Below, piece after piece: positions 44,543 to 53,448 of a stretch of DNA of 64,000 nt. Location: NCBI GenBank assembly GCA_902778455.1, contig CACYXR010000013.1:1-64000 (forward strand), in the 5' to 3' direction. Position numbers and translations under genes: made by a program. Every line of letters starts with the position of its first letter. Position 1 is the first letter of the stretch. Source of the stretch: an uncultured Selenomonadaceae bacterium. Lineage in GTDB: Bacteria > Bacillota > Negativicutes > Selenomonadales > Selenomonadaceae. The notes beneath the pieces are model-generated. The model saw only the letters and a program-made list of their open reading frames with translations, did no database searches and had not been told where the DNA came from.

Positions 44543-44571
44543 AGTATAGGGCATGGGAGGGGAGGTGTCAA
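44543..44571 (-). promoter_or_regulatory. Promoter of the cyclase gene
   Basis: Minus strand TTGACA (44571-44566), 17-base spacer, TATACT (44548-44543). The leader contains a small dyad, TAGT-accag-ACTA, just downstream, a possible operator. Confidence 0.75.
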
Positions 44572-44587
44572 GATGAGGTATTTGCGT

Positions 44588-44992
44588 TTATTTCTTCCCG
44601 ACTTCCGCGCCTTCGACCTCTCCGGTCCAGTCCACGAGGCCGCCGAAATCGTAGACCTTTTTATAACCTTGCTTGACAAGGAGGGCGGAAGCGTCTTCCG
44701 AGCGGCGGCCCGTCCAGCAGTAAAGCATCAGCGTCTTGTCCTTGTCTGGGAGCTTGTCGAGCTTCTCTGCACGGATATCTTCAATGGGGACGCAGATGGC
44801 GCCGAGGACGTGTTTCTTGTCGTATTCCTCCTGTGTCCGCACGTCGACGATTACGACGTTCTTGTCCGCCTTCATCATTTTCGCGGCCTCATCCATGCTG
44901 ACGTGCTTGAAGCCGGGGCCGCCGCAGCCTTGCAGCAGTAAGGCGAACATCAGCAGGAGCAGGGCGGCGGTTTTTTGCGGCAGATTCTTCAT
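44588..44992 (-). CDS. Rhodanese-domain lipoprotein
   Basis: A 134-residue lipoprotein with signal sequence and lipobox LLLQGC (C23), followed by one rhodanese domain (VVIVDVRTQEEYDKKHVLGA) with the active-site loop YCWTGRRS. It is expected to act in the periplasm on a sulfur- or selenium-bearing substrate, or as a binding module. It starts 23 bases after the permease-kinase gene behind GGAGAAGGAG, so the two probably share a transcript. Confidence 0.88.
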   Translation of the reverse strand: MKNLPQKTAALLLLMFALLLQGCGGPGFKHVSMDEAAKMMKADKNVVIVDVRTQEEYDKKHVLGAICVPIEDIRAEKLDKLPDKDKTLMLYCWTGRRSEDASALLVKQGYKKVYDFGGLVDWTGEVEGAEVGKK

Positions 44993-45015
44993 AATGGTTC
45001 ACTCCTTCTCCATGA

Positions 45016-47952
45016 TTATTCGGGATTGTTTTCCCGAAGGAAGTGCTCCAATGTCTTCATCATCTCGGGAATGTCGATGGGCTTGGCGATATGGTCGTCC
45101 ATGCCCGCAGCTTTCGCGTTCCGGATGTCTTCGGCGAAGGCGTTGGCGGTCATCGCGATGACCGGGATCGAGGAGAGAGCGGGATCGGGCAGCGCCCGGA
45201 TGGCTTTCGTCGCTTCGTAGCCGTTCATCACCGGCATCTGCACGTCCATCAGGATCAGACGATAGTGGCCCGGGGCAGAGGCCGCCACCATGTCCAGCGC
45301 GATTTTTCCGTTTTCGGCGGTTTCGATTTCGAAGCCGTAACCGCCGAGGATCATTTTCGTCATTTCACGGTTCACGTCGAGATCGTCTACCAGGAGCAGC
45401 CGGATCCCGGTGAAGTCTGTGGAGGATTCTGTACCCTCCGCGGCGTTGGTTTCTGCTTTTGCCGGCTCCGGTTCGTCTTCTGCTATAGGAAAGGCGAAGT
45501 GCAGGATGAATTCGGTGCCTTTCCCTTTTTCCGTGTCCACTTCGATGGTTCCGTTCATCAGGTTCACGATGTGCTTCGTGATGGCCATGCCCAGCCCTGT
45601 TCCCTGGATGCCGCTGGCGGTGCGCTCGCGCTCGTAGGCGTCGAATACCCGGTCGGCGAAGTCACGGCTCATGCCGATGCCGGTATCCTTGACGCGCAGC
45701 TCATAGCTGCCTTCGGTTTCCGTTGCGCCGGTCTCTTTCAGCGTGAGTGTGATGCTGCCTCCCTCCGGTGTGAATTTGTAAGCGTTGCTGACGAGATTCA
45801 GCAGCACGCGGTCCAGCCGCTTCACGTCGCAAAGCACCGTCTTGTGGGTGAGGTTCTCGGCCTTCACGACGTAGGAGAGGCTTTTTTCCAGCATTTGCGT
45901 CGCGAAAAGGTCGCGGACGTCGTTCAGCATTTTTTCGAGATTGCCCTTCGCGATTTCCAGCTCCATTTTCCCGCTTTCGATGCGGCTCATTTCCAGAATG
46001 TCGTTGATCAGCGAAAGCAAGTGGTCACCGGAGGCTTCAATCTTGCCAAGGAAGTCGGCGACGGTGGGCGGCAGGTCCTTTTCCTTCTGGGCGAGGGCCG
46101 TGTAGCCGAGGATAGCGTTCATCGGCGTGCGGATATCGTGGCTCATGTTGAAGAAGAATGTGCTTTTCGCCTTGTTGCTTTCTTCCGCCGCGATTTTTTG
46201 CACTTCCAGCCGCTTCTCGCGCTTCGTCATGGTGGAGTAGACGCTGAACATGATGAAAAGTGAGATGGTAATCAGGACCATTTGCAGCAGATTGTGATTC
46301 GTCAGGGATTGATTGACGATTTCCATCTGCTTTTGCAGGTAATATTCGGCGTCAGCCTGGTCTGTGTCGTCCAGTCGGACGCCGTGCTCTACCAACTCTT
46401 CCACATAGTAGCTGTCCAGGTTGCCGAGGACGGTCCTGGTGGTGTCGTGGGTCGCCTGTCTGAGCCACATAGTGGAGGTAAAGAAAATCAGGAAGAGCAG
46501 CGCAATCCAGACGACGATGGAGGTGCCGAAGCGCCGCCGGGTGTCCAGATGGAAGACGAAGCGGAAGAACAGGAAGCCGAGAAGGCTCCAGACAATCAGG
46601 ATCAGGAAGGATTCCGTGGCCATGGCGCTGATCGTCCAGAAATTCGGAACCATGAAGTAGATGAAGAACATGAGGGCGCATAAACTGCCGATAGCGCCCG
46701 CAAGCTCCATCAGGCGATTTTTCTCTTCGCGGGCGGCCAGAAACGCGATGACGGAGGTGTAGGCGTAAGCGATGGTCGCGCCGATGGTGGTGACGTCGAT
46801 AATCCAGCTGATGGCGGTACGCCCGAGGAAGGGGATTGGCAGGGACGCCAGCAGGATGAATAGGATAGCGTTCGAGGGCGTGCGCGAGCTGTTCAGCCGC
46901 CCGAACCAGCCAGGCAGCACGTTGTCCCGCGCCATCGAGTAGATCAGGCGGCTGGCGGCGATGTAATTGCCGACGAGGCCGGTGGCGACGCCTGCGACGA
47001 CGGCGGCGGAGAGGACGAGGAATCCCGTTTGTCCCATCAGCGCGTTTGCCGCGTGAAAGGTCGGCAGACCCGCAATCCCGGATATCTTGGACAGGTTTCC
47101 GATATAAGCGTCCCAAGTCCTGTAGCCATCAGGAAGAACGGAGACGGCCAAAAGCGCGAGGCCGGCATACATGAGCGTGCTGGCAATTACCGACGCGACC
47201 AGGATCCCGAAGGCCTTTTTCGGCGAGAATCGGAATTCCTCGGCGGCGTTGGAAATGGAATCGAAGCCCGAGAAGGCCCACGGCGCGAGGACGGCGATGC
47301 CGACAATCTCCTTCAGGGGGAATTCACCCGACGCGAAAGGCGGCGCGAGAGTGAAGAGTTCAGCGCCGCGGACGGAAACGGCCGTGCCGAAGACGATCAG
47401 GACGCCGAAGAACAGCACGAAGGCCAAGAAGGTTTGTACATAGGCGGCGAATTTGCCGCCGCGCACGCAGACAAGGCCGAAAACGATAAGCGCGGCGAGG
47501 GAGAGCAGAACCTCGCCAAAATAGACGTCGAAGGCCGCAATCTGGTAGTGAAAACCGAATTGGAACACGCAGCCCAGGAGCTTCCGGCAGATAATAGGGA
47601 GTGCGGTGGCGTTTGCCCAGATGATCGCGATATAGACCAAAAGCAGGAACCATGCGCTCATGAAGCCATGGTCGAAACCGAGTACCCGCTTCGCGTAGCA
47701 ATAGGTGCCGCCCGCGTCAGGATAGCGGTTCATCATGTAATGGTAGTTCAGTCCGATGATGAGCATGACGGCGGCGCCGATGAGTATGCCGATTGTCGTG
47801 CCCAGCGGTCCGGCGATGGGCAGGAAGGTATTCCCCGGCATCACGAAAGAGCCCCACCCGACGGCGCAGCCGAAGGAAAGAGCCCAGACGGCGACTGGGG
47901 AAAGGTAACGGGAAAGTCCAATTTCTTCCGTTTTCTTTTCTGAAGAGGCCAT
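45016..47952 (-). CDS. APC-family permease fused to hybrid histidine kinase and receiver
   Basis: A 978-residue membrane protein. Residues about 10-470 form an amino-acid/polyamine-type (APC) permease (VGWGSFVMPGNTFLPIAG near the start, about 12 membrane segments). A further membrane segment (478-496), an extracytoplasmic stretch (497-553) and a last membrane segment (554-573) lead through a coiled linker to HisKA with phosphoacceptor H605 (FFFNMSHDIRTPMNAI). The ATPase follows, with N723, DTGIG (756-760) and GTGLGMA (784-790). A receiver (848-970) has D856, D857, phosphoacceptor D903, T935 and K957. All catalytic residues are intact. It could sense the solute it carries; the ligand is unknown. 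No HPt domain is in the protein. Confidence 0.93.
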   Translation of the reverse strand: MASSEKKTEEIGLSRYLSPVAVWALSFGCAVGWGSFVMPGNTFLPIAGPLGTTIGILIGAAVMLIIGLNYHYMMNRYPDAGGTYCYAKRVLGFDHGFMSAWFLLLVYIAIIWANATALPIICRKLLGCVFQFGFHYQIAAFDVYFGEVLLSLAALIVFGLVCVRGGKFAAYVQTFLAFVLFFGVLIVFGTAVSVRGAELFTLAPPFASGEFPLKEIVGIAVLAPWAFSGFDSISNAAEEFRFSPKKAFGILVASVIASTLMYAGLALLAVSVLPDGYRTWDAYIGNLSKISGIAGLPTFHAANALMGQTGFLVLSAAVVAGVATGLVGNYIAASRLIYSMARDNVLPGWFGRLNSSRTPSNAILFILLASLPIPFLGRTAISWIIDVTTIGATIAYAYTSVIAFLAAREEKNRLMELAGAIGSLCALMFFIYFMVPNFWTISAMATESFLILIVWSLLGFLFFRFVFHLDTRRRFGTSIVVWIALLFLIFFTSTMWLRQATHDTTRTVLGNLDSYYVEELVEHGVRLDDTDQADAEYYLQKQMEIVNQSLTNHNLLQMVLITISLFIMFSVYSTMTKREKRLEVQKIAAEESNKAKSTFFFNMSHDIRTPMNAILGYTALAQKEKDLPPTVADFLGKIEASGDHLLSLINDILEMSRIESGKMELEIAKGNLEKMLNDVRDLFATQMLEKSLSYVVKAENLTHKTVLCDVKRLDRVLLNLVSNAYKFTPEGGSITLTLKETGATETEGSYELRVKDTGIGMSRDFADRVFDAYERERTASGIQGTGLGMAITKHIVNLMNGTIEVDTEKGKGTEFILHFAFPIAEDEPEPAKAETNAAEGTESSTDFTGIRLLLVDDLDVNREMTKMILGGYGFEIETAENGKIALDMVAASAPGHYRLILMDVQMPVMNGYEATKAIRALPDPALSSIPVIAMTANAFAEDIRNAKAAGMDDHIAKPIDIPEMMKTLEHFLRENNPE

Positions 47953-47984
47953 AATCGGATTCTCCTATATGTGTGATTTCCTTT

Positions 47985-48013
47985 ATCATACTTTCACGCC
48001 AAGGCCGTGTCAA
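47985..48013 (-). promoter_or_regulatory. Promoter of the permease-kinase operon
   Basis: Minus strand TTGACA (48013-48008), 17-base spacer, TATGAT (47990-47985), 32 bases before the start; AGGAGA is the ribosome site. Confidence 0.8.
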
Positions 48014-48043
48014 TCGATAAGAAGAAATCGCCTGCCGTTATAT

Positions 48044-48069
48044 AAAAAAACCACCCAATGCGTGGGTGG
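48044..48069 (-). terminator. Terminator of lepA-hemW
   Basis: Minus strand CCACCCA-cgcat-TGGGTGG followed by seven T, 17 bases after the hemW stop and upstream of the permease-kinase promoter. Confidence 0.85.
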
Positions 48070-48085
48070 CTAGGGATGCGACTCT

Positions 48086-49222
48086 TTATAACAGGAACGC
48101 CGCAAAGGCCTGATTCCCGAATTTCATGCCGAGGGGCGTCAGGCGGAAATGCGTGGGCGTTTCCTCCAAATATTTTCTTGCCTTTAAGTTGTCGACGGTT
48201 TTTGGATAAAGGCTTTCCACTTCGCAGCCGAATGATTCAGAGAATTTTTGTCGGTCGATGCCTTTTGCTGTACGGAGCGCGAGGAAGCAGAATTCCTCAA
48301 TGTGTTTTTCCCTCGTGACGGTTTCTTCGGTATGCGCGGGAGATTCGTCTCTTTCGACGGCTTTGATGTATGCGCCGACGTCTTTTGTGTTCGCGGTGCG
48401 CTTGCCGTTGTGGTAGGAGTGCGCCGCCGCACCGAAACCGAAATAAGGGCGGTCTTGCCAGTAGCCGAGATTGTGGCGGCAGAGAAAATCGTGCCGGGCG
48501 TAGTTCGAGATTTCGTAGCGTCGGAAGCCGAATTTCGGCAGCGTTTCAGCCAGATAGTCGTACATTTCTTCTTCCGCTTCTTCGGTGGGGAGGTTCAGCG
48601 TTCCGGCTGCTTTTTCCCGGGCGAAGGGCGTGCCGTCCTCGACGGTCAGTCCGTAGACGGAGATGTGCGTGACGGCGAGGTCCATCGACGAGCCGACGCT
48701 CCATTTCAGGATGTCCATCGTCTGCCCCGGCAGGCCGTACATCAGGTCGACGCTGACGTCTACGATCAGCGCGGCGCGCGCCCAACGCACCGCGTCGCGG
48801 ATGTCCTGGGAGGTGTGGATGCGCCCGATGCGTTTCAGGATGGCGTCGTCGAAGACCTGTGCTCCGATGCTGACACGGTTGACGCCCAGCGTCGAAAGCA
48901 TGGTCATCGTTTCCAGGGTGACGGTGCCGGGATTCGCCTCGACGGTGAATTCCAGATTATTCGTCGTCGGCACGACCGCCCGCACGGTTTGGATGACGTG
49001 GGCAAGCAGCGGAACGGGAAGCGCGGTGGGCGTGCCCCCGCCGATGTAGATCGTCGACGCGTTGCCGAGCGATGAAAGCGTTTCGCCCTTCGCCGCAAGC
49101 TCTCGGCAGAGCGCGTCAGTATATTTTTCCATGTCCGCTTCGTGCCCAGCGATGGAAGAAAAATCGCAGTAGGAGCATTTCTGTCGGCAGAACGGGATAT
49201 GAATGTAAACGCCGTATTCCAT
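48086..49222 (-). CDS. hemW: Heme chaperone HemW-like radical SAM protein
   Basis: A 378-residue radical SAM protein formerly annotated as oxygen-independent coproporphyrinogen oxidase. The cluster motif is CRQKCSYCDF, CX3CX2C followed by F instead of the fourth cysteine of true HemN, which is the HemW pattern. YIGGGTPT, GVNRVSIGAQVF and DLMYGLPGQT follow. The neighbour lepA one base upstream is the usual Firmicutes partner. Oxidase activity is therefore unlikely; heme binding and delivery is the known role of the family. Confidence 0.92.
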   Translation of the reverse strand: MEYGVYIHIPFCRQKCSYCDFSSIAGHEADMEKYTDALCRELAAKGETLSSLGNASTIYIGGGTPTALPVPLLAHVIQTVRAVVPTTNNLEFTVEANPGTVTLETMTMLSTLGVNRVSIGAQVFDDAILKRIGRIHTSQDIRDAVRWARAALIVDVSVDLMYGLPGQTMDILKWSVGSSMDLAVTHISVYGLTVEDGTPFAREKAAGTLNLPTEEAEEEMYDYLAETLPKFGFRRYEISNYARHDFLCRHNLGYWQDRPYFGFGAAAHSYHNGKRTANTKDVGAYIKAVERDESPAHTEETVTREKHIEEFCFLALRTAKGIDRQKFSESFGCEVESLYPKTVDNLKARKYLEETPTHFRLTPLGMKFGNQAFAAFLL

Positions 49223-49223
49223 A

Positions 49224-51020
49224 TCAGTGTATCTTCAGCACGGCCATGAAAGCCTCCTGCGGCACTTCAACGCTGCCGACGGCCTTCATGCGCTTTTTTC
49301 CTTCCTTCTGTTTTTCAAGCAGTTTGCGCTTGCGGGTGATGTCGCCGCCGTAGCACTTCGCGAGTACGTCCTTCCGATACGCGCGCACGTTTTCGCGGGC
49401 GACAATCTTCGAGCCGACGGCGGCCTGAATCGGAATCTCGAACATTTGCTTCGGGATCAGCTCCCGCAGTTTTTGCGCGAGCTGTCGGCCCCGATGGGCG
49501 GCCTGGTCGGAGAAAACGATAGTGGACAGCGCGTCCACCGGCTCGCCGTTCAGCAGGATGTCGAGCTTCACCAGCTTCGACGGCTGATAGTCGGCCAGCT
49601 CGTAGTCGAGGGAGGCGTAGCCGCGCGTGGTGGATTTCAATTGATCGAAATAGTCGTAGATGATCTCGCTCAAGGGGATATGATAGATCAGCATGACGCG
49701 GTTCGTGTCGAGGTAATCCATACTCTTGTATTCGCCGCGCTTGTCCTGTGAGACCTGCATCACAGCGCCGACATAGTCGTTCGGTACTATGACGGTGGCT
49801 TTGACGAACGGTTCTTCGATGAAGTCGATGTTTTGCGGCGGCGGCAGCTTCGCCGGATTGTCCACGGCGATCATTTCGCCCGCCGTCGTATGCACATGGT
49901 AAATGACGCTGGGGGCGGTGGTGATCAGTTCCAAATGGTATTCGCGCTCCAGGCGCTCCTGGATCACGTCCATGTGCAGGAGGCCGAGGAATCCGCAGCG
50001 GTAGCCGAAGCCGAGGGCAACGGAGGTCTCCGGTTCGAAGACGAGAGCCGCGTCGTTTAGTTGTAGTTTTTCAAGAGCGTCTTTCAGGTTGTCGTAATCG
50101 GCGCTGTCCACCGGATAGAGGCCGCAGTAGACCATCGGCGTCACGCCGCGATAGCCGGGCAGCGGTTCGGGTGCAGGATTTTCTGTCGTAGTTACAGTGT
50201 CGCCGACACGCACGTCCCGGACATTTTTTAGGCTGCCGGCGATGAAGCCGACGTCGCCCGCCGCGAGCTGCGGCACTTCTACGGGCGCGGGCTGGAAGCA
50301 GCCGATGTCCGTGACCTCGAAGACTTTGCCCGTGGCCATCATCTGAAGCTCCATGCCTTTTTTGATCAGGCCGTCGATTAGCCGGATATTGGCAATGACG
50401 CCCTTATATGAATCAAAATACGAATCGAAGATCAGCGCGCGCAGTGGTTTTTTCTCGTCGCCGGAGGGCGGCGGGATCAGATTGACGATAGCTTCCAATA
50501 TATCGTCGACGCCGAGGCCGGTCTTCGCCGAGGTCAGTACCGCGTTCGAAGCGTCGAGACCGATGGCGTCCTCGATTTCTTTTTTCACCTTTTCGGGGTC
50601 GGCGCTGGGCAGGTCCACTTTGTTGATGACAGGGACAATTTCAAGGTCGTGCTCCAAAGCCATATAGACATTCGCCAGTGTCTGCGCTTCCACGCCCTGC
50701 GTCGCGTCGACGACCAGAAGCGCCCCTTCGCAGGCCGCCAGGCTGCGGGAAACCTCGTAGGTGAAATCAACGTGGCCCGGAGTATCGATCAGGTTCAGTT
50801 CGTAAGTTTCGCCGTCTTTCGTCTTGTAGGTCAGGCGCACCGTTTGCGCCTTGATGGTGATGCCGCGTTCGCGCTCCAGATCCATGGAGTCGAGTACCTG
50901 CTCCTTCATCTCGCGTTCGGTCAGCATGCCGGTTCGCTCAATCAAACGGTCGGCAAGGGTCGATTTCCCATGGTCGATATGCGCGATGATAGAAAAATTG
51001 CGGATATGTGTTGTCTGCAT
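49224..51020 (-). CDS. lepA: Elongation factor 4 (LepA)
   Basis: A ribosome-dependent GTPase that affects translation under stress. The 598-residue protein has G1 [35 protein letters not shown] and the LepA-specific C-terminal domain with [15 protein letters not shown] and a basic end. Operon with hemW on the minus strand, divergent from rpsT. Confidence 0.97.
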   Translation of the reverse strand: MQTTHIRNFSIIAHIDHGKSTLADRLIERTGMLTEREMKEQVLDSMDLERERGITIKAQTVRLTYKTKDGETYELNLIDTPGHVDFTYEVSRSLAACEGALLVVDATQGVEAQTLANVYMALEHDLEIVPVINKVDLPSADPEKVKKEIEDAIGLDASNAVLTSAKTGLGVDDILEAIVNLIPPPSGDEKKPLRALIFDSYFDSYKGVIANIRLIDGLIKKGMELQMMATGKVFEVTDIGCFQPAPVEVPQLAAGDVGFIAGSLKNVRDVRVGDTVTTTENPAPEPLPGYRGVTPMVYCGLYPVDSADYDNLKDALEKLQLNDAALVFEPETSVALGFGYRCGFLGLLHMDVIQERLEREYHLELITTAPSVIYHVHTTAGEMIAVDNPAKLPPPQNIDFIEEPFVKATVIVPNDYVGAVMQVSQDKRGEYKSMDYLDTNRVMLIYHIPLSEIIYDYFDQLKSTTRGYASLDYELADYQPSKLVKLDILLNGEPVDALSTIVFSDQAAHRGRQLAQKLRELIPKQMFEIPIQAAVGSKIVARENVRAYRKDVLAKCYGGDITRKRKLLEKQKEGKKRMKAVGSVEVPQEAFMAVLKIH

Positions 51021-51099
51021 GAAATCTTCCTTTTCAATAAATTAACTCGTTTGATTATATCATTACGACTTTATGTGAGCAAGGAGAGAAAAATAAGAG

Positions 51100-51128
51100 T
51101 TGATTTTTCAAAAACAGCGTGATAAAAT
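51100..51128 (+). promoter_or_regulatory. Promoter of rpsT
   Basis: TTGATT (51100-51105), 17-base spacer, TAAAAT (51123-51128), 36 bases before the start. Confidence 0.7.
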
Positions 51129-51164
51129 ACATCGGTAACGAAATTGGAAAGGGGGGTGAAACAT

Positions 51165-51431
51165 TTGCCGAATATCAAATCTTCTGTTTTGAGTGTCAAG
51201 ACCGATGCGAAACGTCATGCGAAGAACGTGGCCGAGAAGACGCGTGTCAAGAAAGCGTCCCGCAAGGTGCTCGACGCGGTTGCCGCAGGGAACGCGGATG
51301 AAGCGACGACCCTCCTGCACGCAGCCTGCAAGACGATCGATCAGGCCGCTGCGAATCATGTATATCACAAGAACAATGCGGCTCGCAAAAAGTCGCGTCT
51401 TGCGAAGAAGGTCAATTCGCTTGCGAAGTGA
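51165..51431 (+). CDS. rpsT: 30S ribosomal protein S20
   Basis: An 88-residue, lysine-rich helical protein that binds 16S rRNA. Begins PNIKSSVLSVKTDAKRHAKN and contains the family segment ACKTIDQAAANHVYHKNNAARKKSRL. TTG start behind AAAGGGGGGTG. Divergent from lepA, as in many Firmicutes. Confidence 0.96.
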   Translation: MPNIKSSVLSVKTDAKRHAKNVAEKTRVKKASRKVLDAVAAGNADEATTLLHAACKTIDQAAANHVYHKNNAARKKSRLAKKVNSLAK

Positions 51432-51460
51432 AGAGGCTTTTGCATCGTAGAGTATAAACC

Positions 51461-51486
51461 GCCGTCACGAAAGTGGCGGCTTTTTT
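51461..51486 (+). terminator. Terminator of rpsT
   Basis: GCCGTCAC-gaaa-GTGGCGGC stem (51461-51480) with a GNRA-type loop and six T. Confidence 0.88.
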
Positions 51487-51539
51487 CATGCCGAAAATCG
51501 ACGCCACTGTGCTGCCTGTCCTGAAGTGCAGAGGATTTT

Positions 51540-51731
51540 TCAGGCTTCAGGACTATTTTGTTTTTTCGCGAAGTAAAGTTCTTTTTGTAAAGCGTTGAAA
51601 GAATCCAGCGACATGAGGATAAGATGCTTTCCGTTTTCCCGCTGGATAATGAAAGTTTCGCTGTTCTCATGGGCGCGGTCGGCGTATAGGGTGAATTCGT
51701 TAAGGAATTCTCCTGATGTGACGGCAGTCAT
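51540..51731 (-). CDS. Phd/YefM-type antitoxin, apparently orphan
   Basis: A 63-residue protein with the Phd/YefM layout: TAVTSGEFLNEFTLYADRAHENSETFIIQ, then GKHLILMSLDSFNALQKEL. The ATG at 51731 is preceded by GAAAGGAAG. A RelE- or Txe-type toxin gene would be expected next on the minus strand, but only 108 bases and the rpsT gene lie there. It may be a relic, pair in trans, or act as a small repressor. Confidence 0.75.
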   Translation of the reverse strand: MTAVTSGEFLNEFTLYADRAHENSETFIIQRENGKHLILMSLDSFNALQKELYFAKKQNSPEA

Positions 51732-51856
51732 GGTATCGCTTCCTTTCTTGATATAATATATAAAGATGATAGTCCTATTTTCGACAGAAAGACTTAATAT
51801 CCTTTGCTTGTATTGTAAAAATTTTTGATTAATTTGTCTCAAAAAGTGAAAAACAG

Positions 51857-51885
51857 TTTTCAAATGGCATAGAATTTGGTATCAT
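51857..51885 (+). promoter_or_regulatory. Promoter of the SPFH gene
   Basis: TTTTCA (51857-51862), 17-base spacer, TATCAT (51880-51885); ribosome site AAAGGAGG at 51937-51944. The rest of 51732-51950 shows nothing else. Confidence 0.6.
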
Positions 51886-51950
51886 ATAAAAGAGTTATCT
51901 GAATCTTTTTCCACTTTTATTGTTTCTCAATAGGCAAAGGAGGCAACGAT

Positions 51951-53375
51951 ATGGGACTTATTCAAGCTGCAATGGGAGCTGTAGGCGGCGTGCTTGCTGA
52001 TCAGTGGAAAGAATTTTTCTACTGTGAAAGCCTGACCGCGGACATCCTGGTGGCGAAGGGACAAAAGCGCACCAGTTCACAGGGGCGCAGTTCCAACACC
52101 AGTGCTGAGGATAACATTATTTCCAACGGTTCCGGTATCGCAGTCAATGACGGACAGTGCATGATCATTGTTGAATCGGGCGAGGTTGTTGAGGTTTGCG
52201 CCCAGCCGGGACAGTATACTTACGACAAATCCACCGAACCGTCGGTCTTCTCCGGTGATCTCGGGGAGAGTATCATTGCGTCCTTCAAGCAAATGGGACG
52301 TCGCTTTACGTTCGGCGGCGATCCGGGCAAGGACCAGCGCATCTATTATTTCAATACGAAAGAAATCATCGGGAACAAGTACGGCACGCCGACCCCGATT
52401 TCGTTCCGCGTGGTGGACCAGGGCGCGGGCATCGACGCCGATTTTGACATCAAGTGCTTCGGCGAGTACAGTTACCACATTGTGGATCCGATTCTTTTCT
52501 ACAAGAAAGTCTGCGGTAACGTGGAAAGTGAATACAGCCGCAAGGAGATTGACAGTCAGCTCAAGAGCGAGCTTTTGACGGCACTCCAGCCGGCTTTCGC
52601 GAAAATCAGCGTCCTCGGCGCGCGTCCGAGCCAGCTTATCGGCTATACGAAAGAAATTGCAAACGCGCTGAAAGAAGAGCTCTCGCAGGATTGGACACAA
52701 GGACGCGGTATTGAGGTCGTGAAGTTCGGTATTTCGAACATCAGCATGACCGATGAGGACAAGCAGCGGTTGAAGGATATGCAGGTCGTTCGCGATGCGA
52801 ATACGGCGGGGCGCGCGATGGCTGCGGCAGCAGCGGGCGCAATGCGCGATGCAGCGAACAACCAGGGCGGCATGGGCGCGATGGGCGCGTTCATGGGCAT
52901 GGGCATGGCAGGAAATATGGGCGGCGCCAACGCGGCCAATCTTTTCGCCATGGGACAGCAGCAACAACAAATGCAGCAACAGATGCAGCCGCAAATGCAG
53001 CAGGCGGCTCCGGCGGCTGCGGGATGGACATGTGTCTGCGGTCAAGCCGGCAATACGGGCAAGTTCTGTACGGCCTGCGGAAAGCCGCAGCCTGCTCCGG
53101 CGGCGGCATGGACCTGTGCCTGCGGACAGGGCGGCAATACGGGCAAGTTCTGCACGGCCTGCGGAAAGCCAAAACCGGAGGGCGGCGACGGGTGGAAATG
53201 TTCCTGTGGCGCTGTGAACCAGGGGAATTTCTGCCAGGGTTGCGGCGCGAAGCGTCCGGCCGGTGAGCCGCTTTACAAGTGCGACAAGTGCGGCTGGAAT
53301 CCGCCGGATCCGAAGAATCCGCCGAAATTCTGTCCGCAGTGCGGCGATCCTTTCGACGATAACGACAAAGTATAA
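51951..53375 (+). CDS. SPFH-domain protein with C-terminal zinc ribbons (YdjI-like)
   Basis: A 474-residue protein of the YdjI/virion-core-like SPFH group. Residues 1-280 hold the SPFH-type domain (DQWKEFFYCESLTADILVAK, VNDGQCMIIVESGEVVEVCAQPG, IGNKYGTPTPISFRVVD). A glycine/alanine/methionine-rich stretch and a glutamine-rich linker (QQQQQMQQQMQPQMQQ) lead to four short zinc ribbons. The first two are nearly the same (CGQAGNTGKFCTACG, CGQGGNTGKFCTACG), then CGAVNQGNFCQGCG, and CDKCG..CPQCG at the end. The family is soluble or membrane-peripheral, often near stress genes; function unknown. Confidence 0.85.
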   Translation: MGLIQAAMGAVGGVLADQWKEFFYCESLTADILVAKGQKRTSSQGRSSNTSAEDNIISNGSGIAVNDGQCMIIVESGEVVEVCAQPGQYTYDKSTEPSVFSGDLGESIIASFKQMGRRFTFGGDPGKDQRIYYFNTKEIIGNKYGTPTPISFRVVDQGAGIDADFDIKCFGEYSYHIVDPILFYKKVCGNVESEYSRKEIDSQLKSELLTALQPAFAKISVLGARPSQLIGYTKEIANALKEELSQDWTQGRGIEVVKFGISNISMTDEDKQRLKDMQVVRDANTAGRAMAAAAAGAMRDAANNQGGMGAMGAFMGMGMAGNMGGANAANLFAMGQQQQQMQQQMQPQMQQAAPAAAGWTCVCGQAGNTGKFCTACGKPQPAPAAAWTCACGQGGNTGKFCTACGKPKPEGGDGWKCSCGAVNQGNFCQGCGAKRPAGEPLYKCDKCGWNPPDPKNPPKFCPQCGDPFDDNDKV

Positions 53376-53402
53376 GTTAGAATCCATCAGCCAAAAGGAC
53401 AT

Positions 53403-53448
53403 GGGGCTGTCGTTGAAGATTTGTCTTCTAACGACAGCCCCAAATTTT
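53403..53448. terminator. Strong bidirectional terminator
   Basis: Twelve-bp stem GGGGCTGTCGTT/AACGACAGCCCC (53403-53414, 53430-53441) extended inside by GAAGA/TCTTC, followed by AAATTTTTATATT. It separates convergent genes. Confidence 0.8.

Noticed and set aside
45043..46263. 406-codon plus-strand open frame inside the permease-kinase gene
   Set aside because: Runs opposite to an intact kinase/receiver region and shows no domain features.
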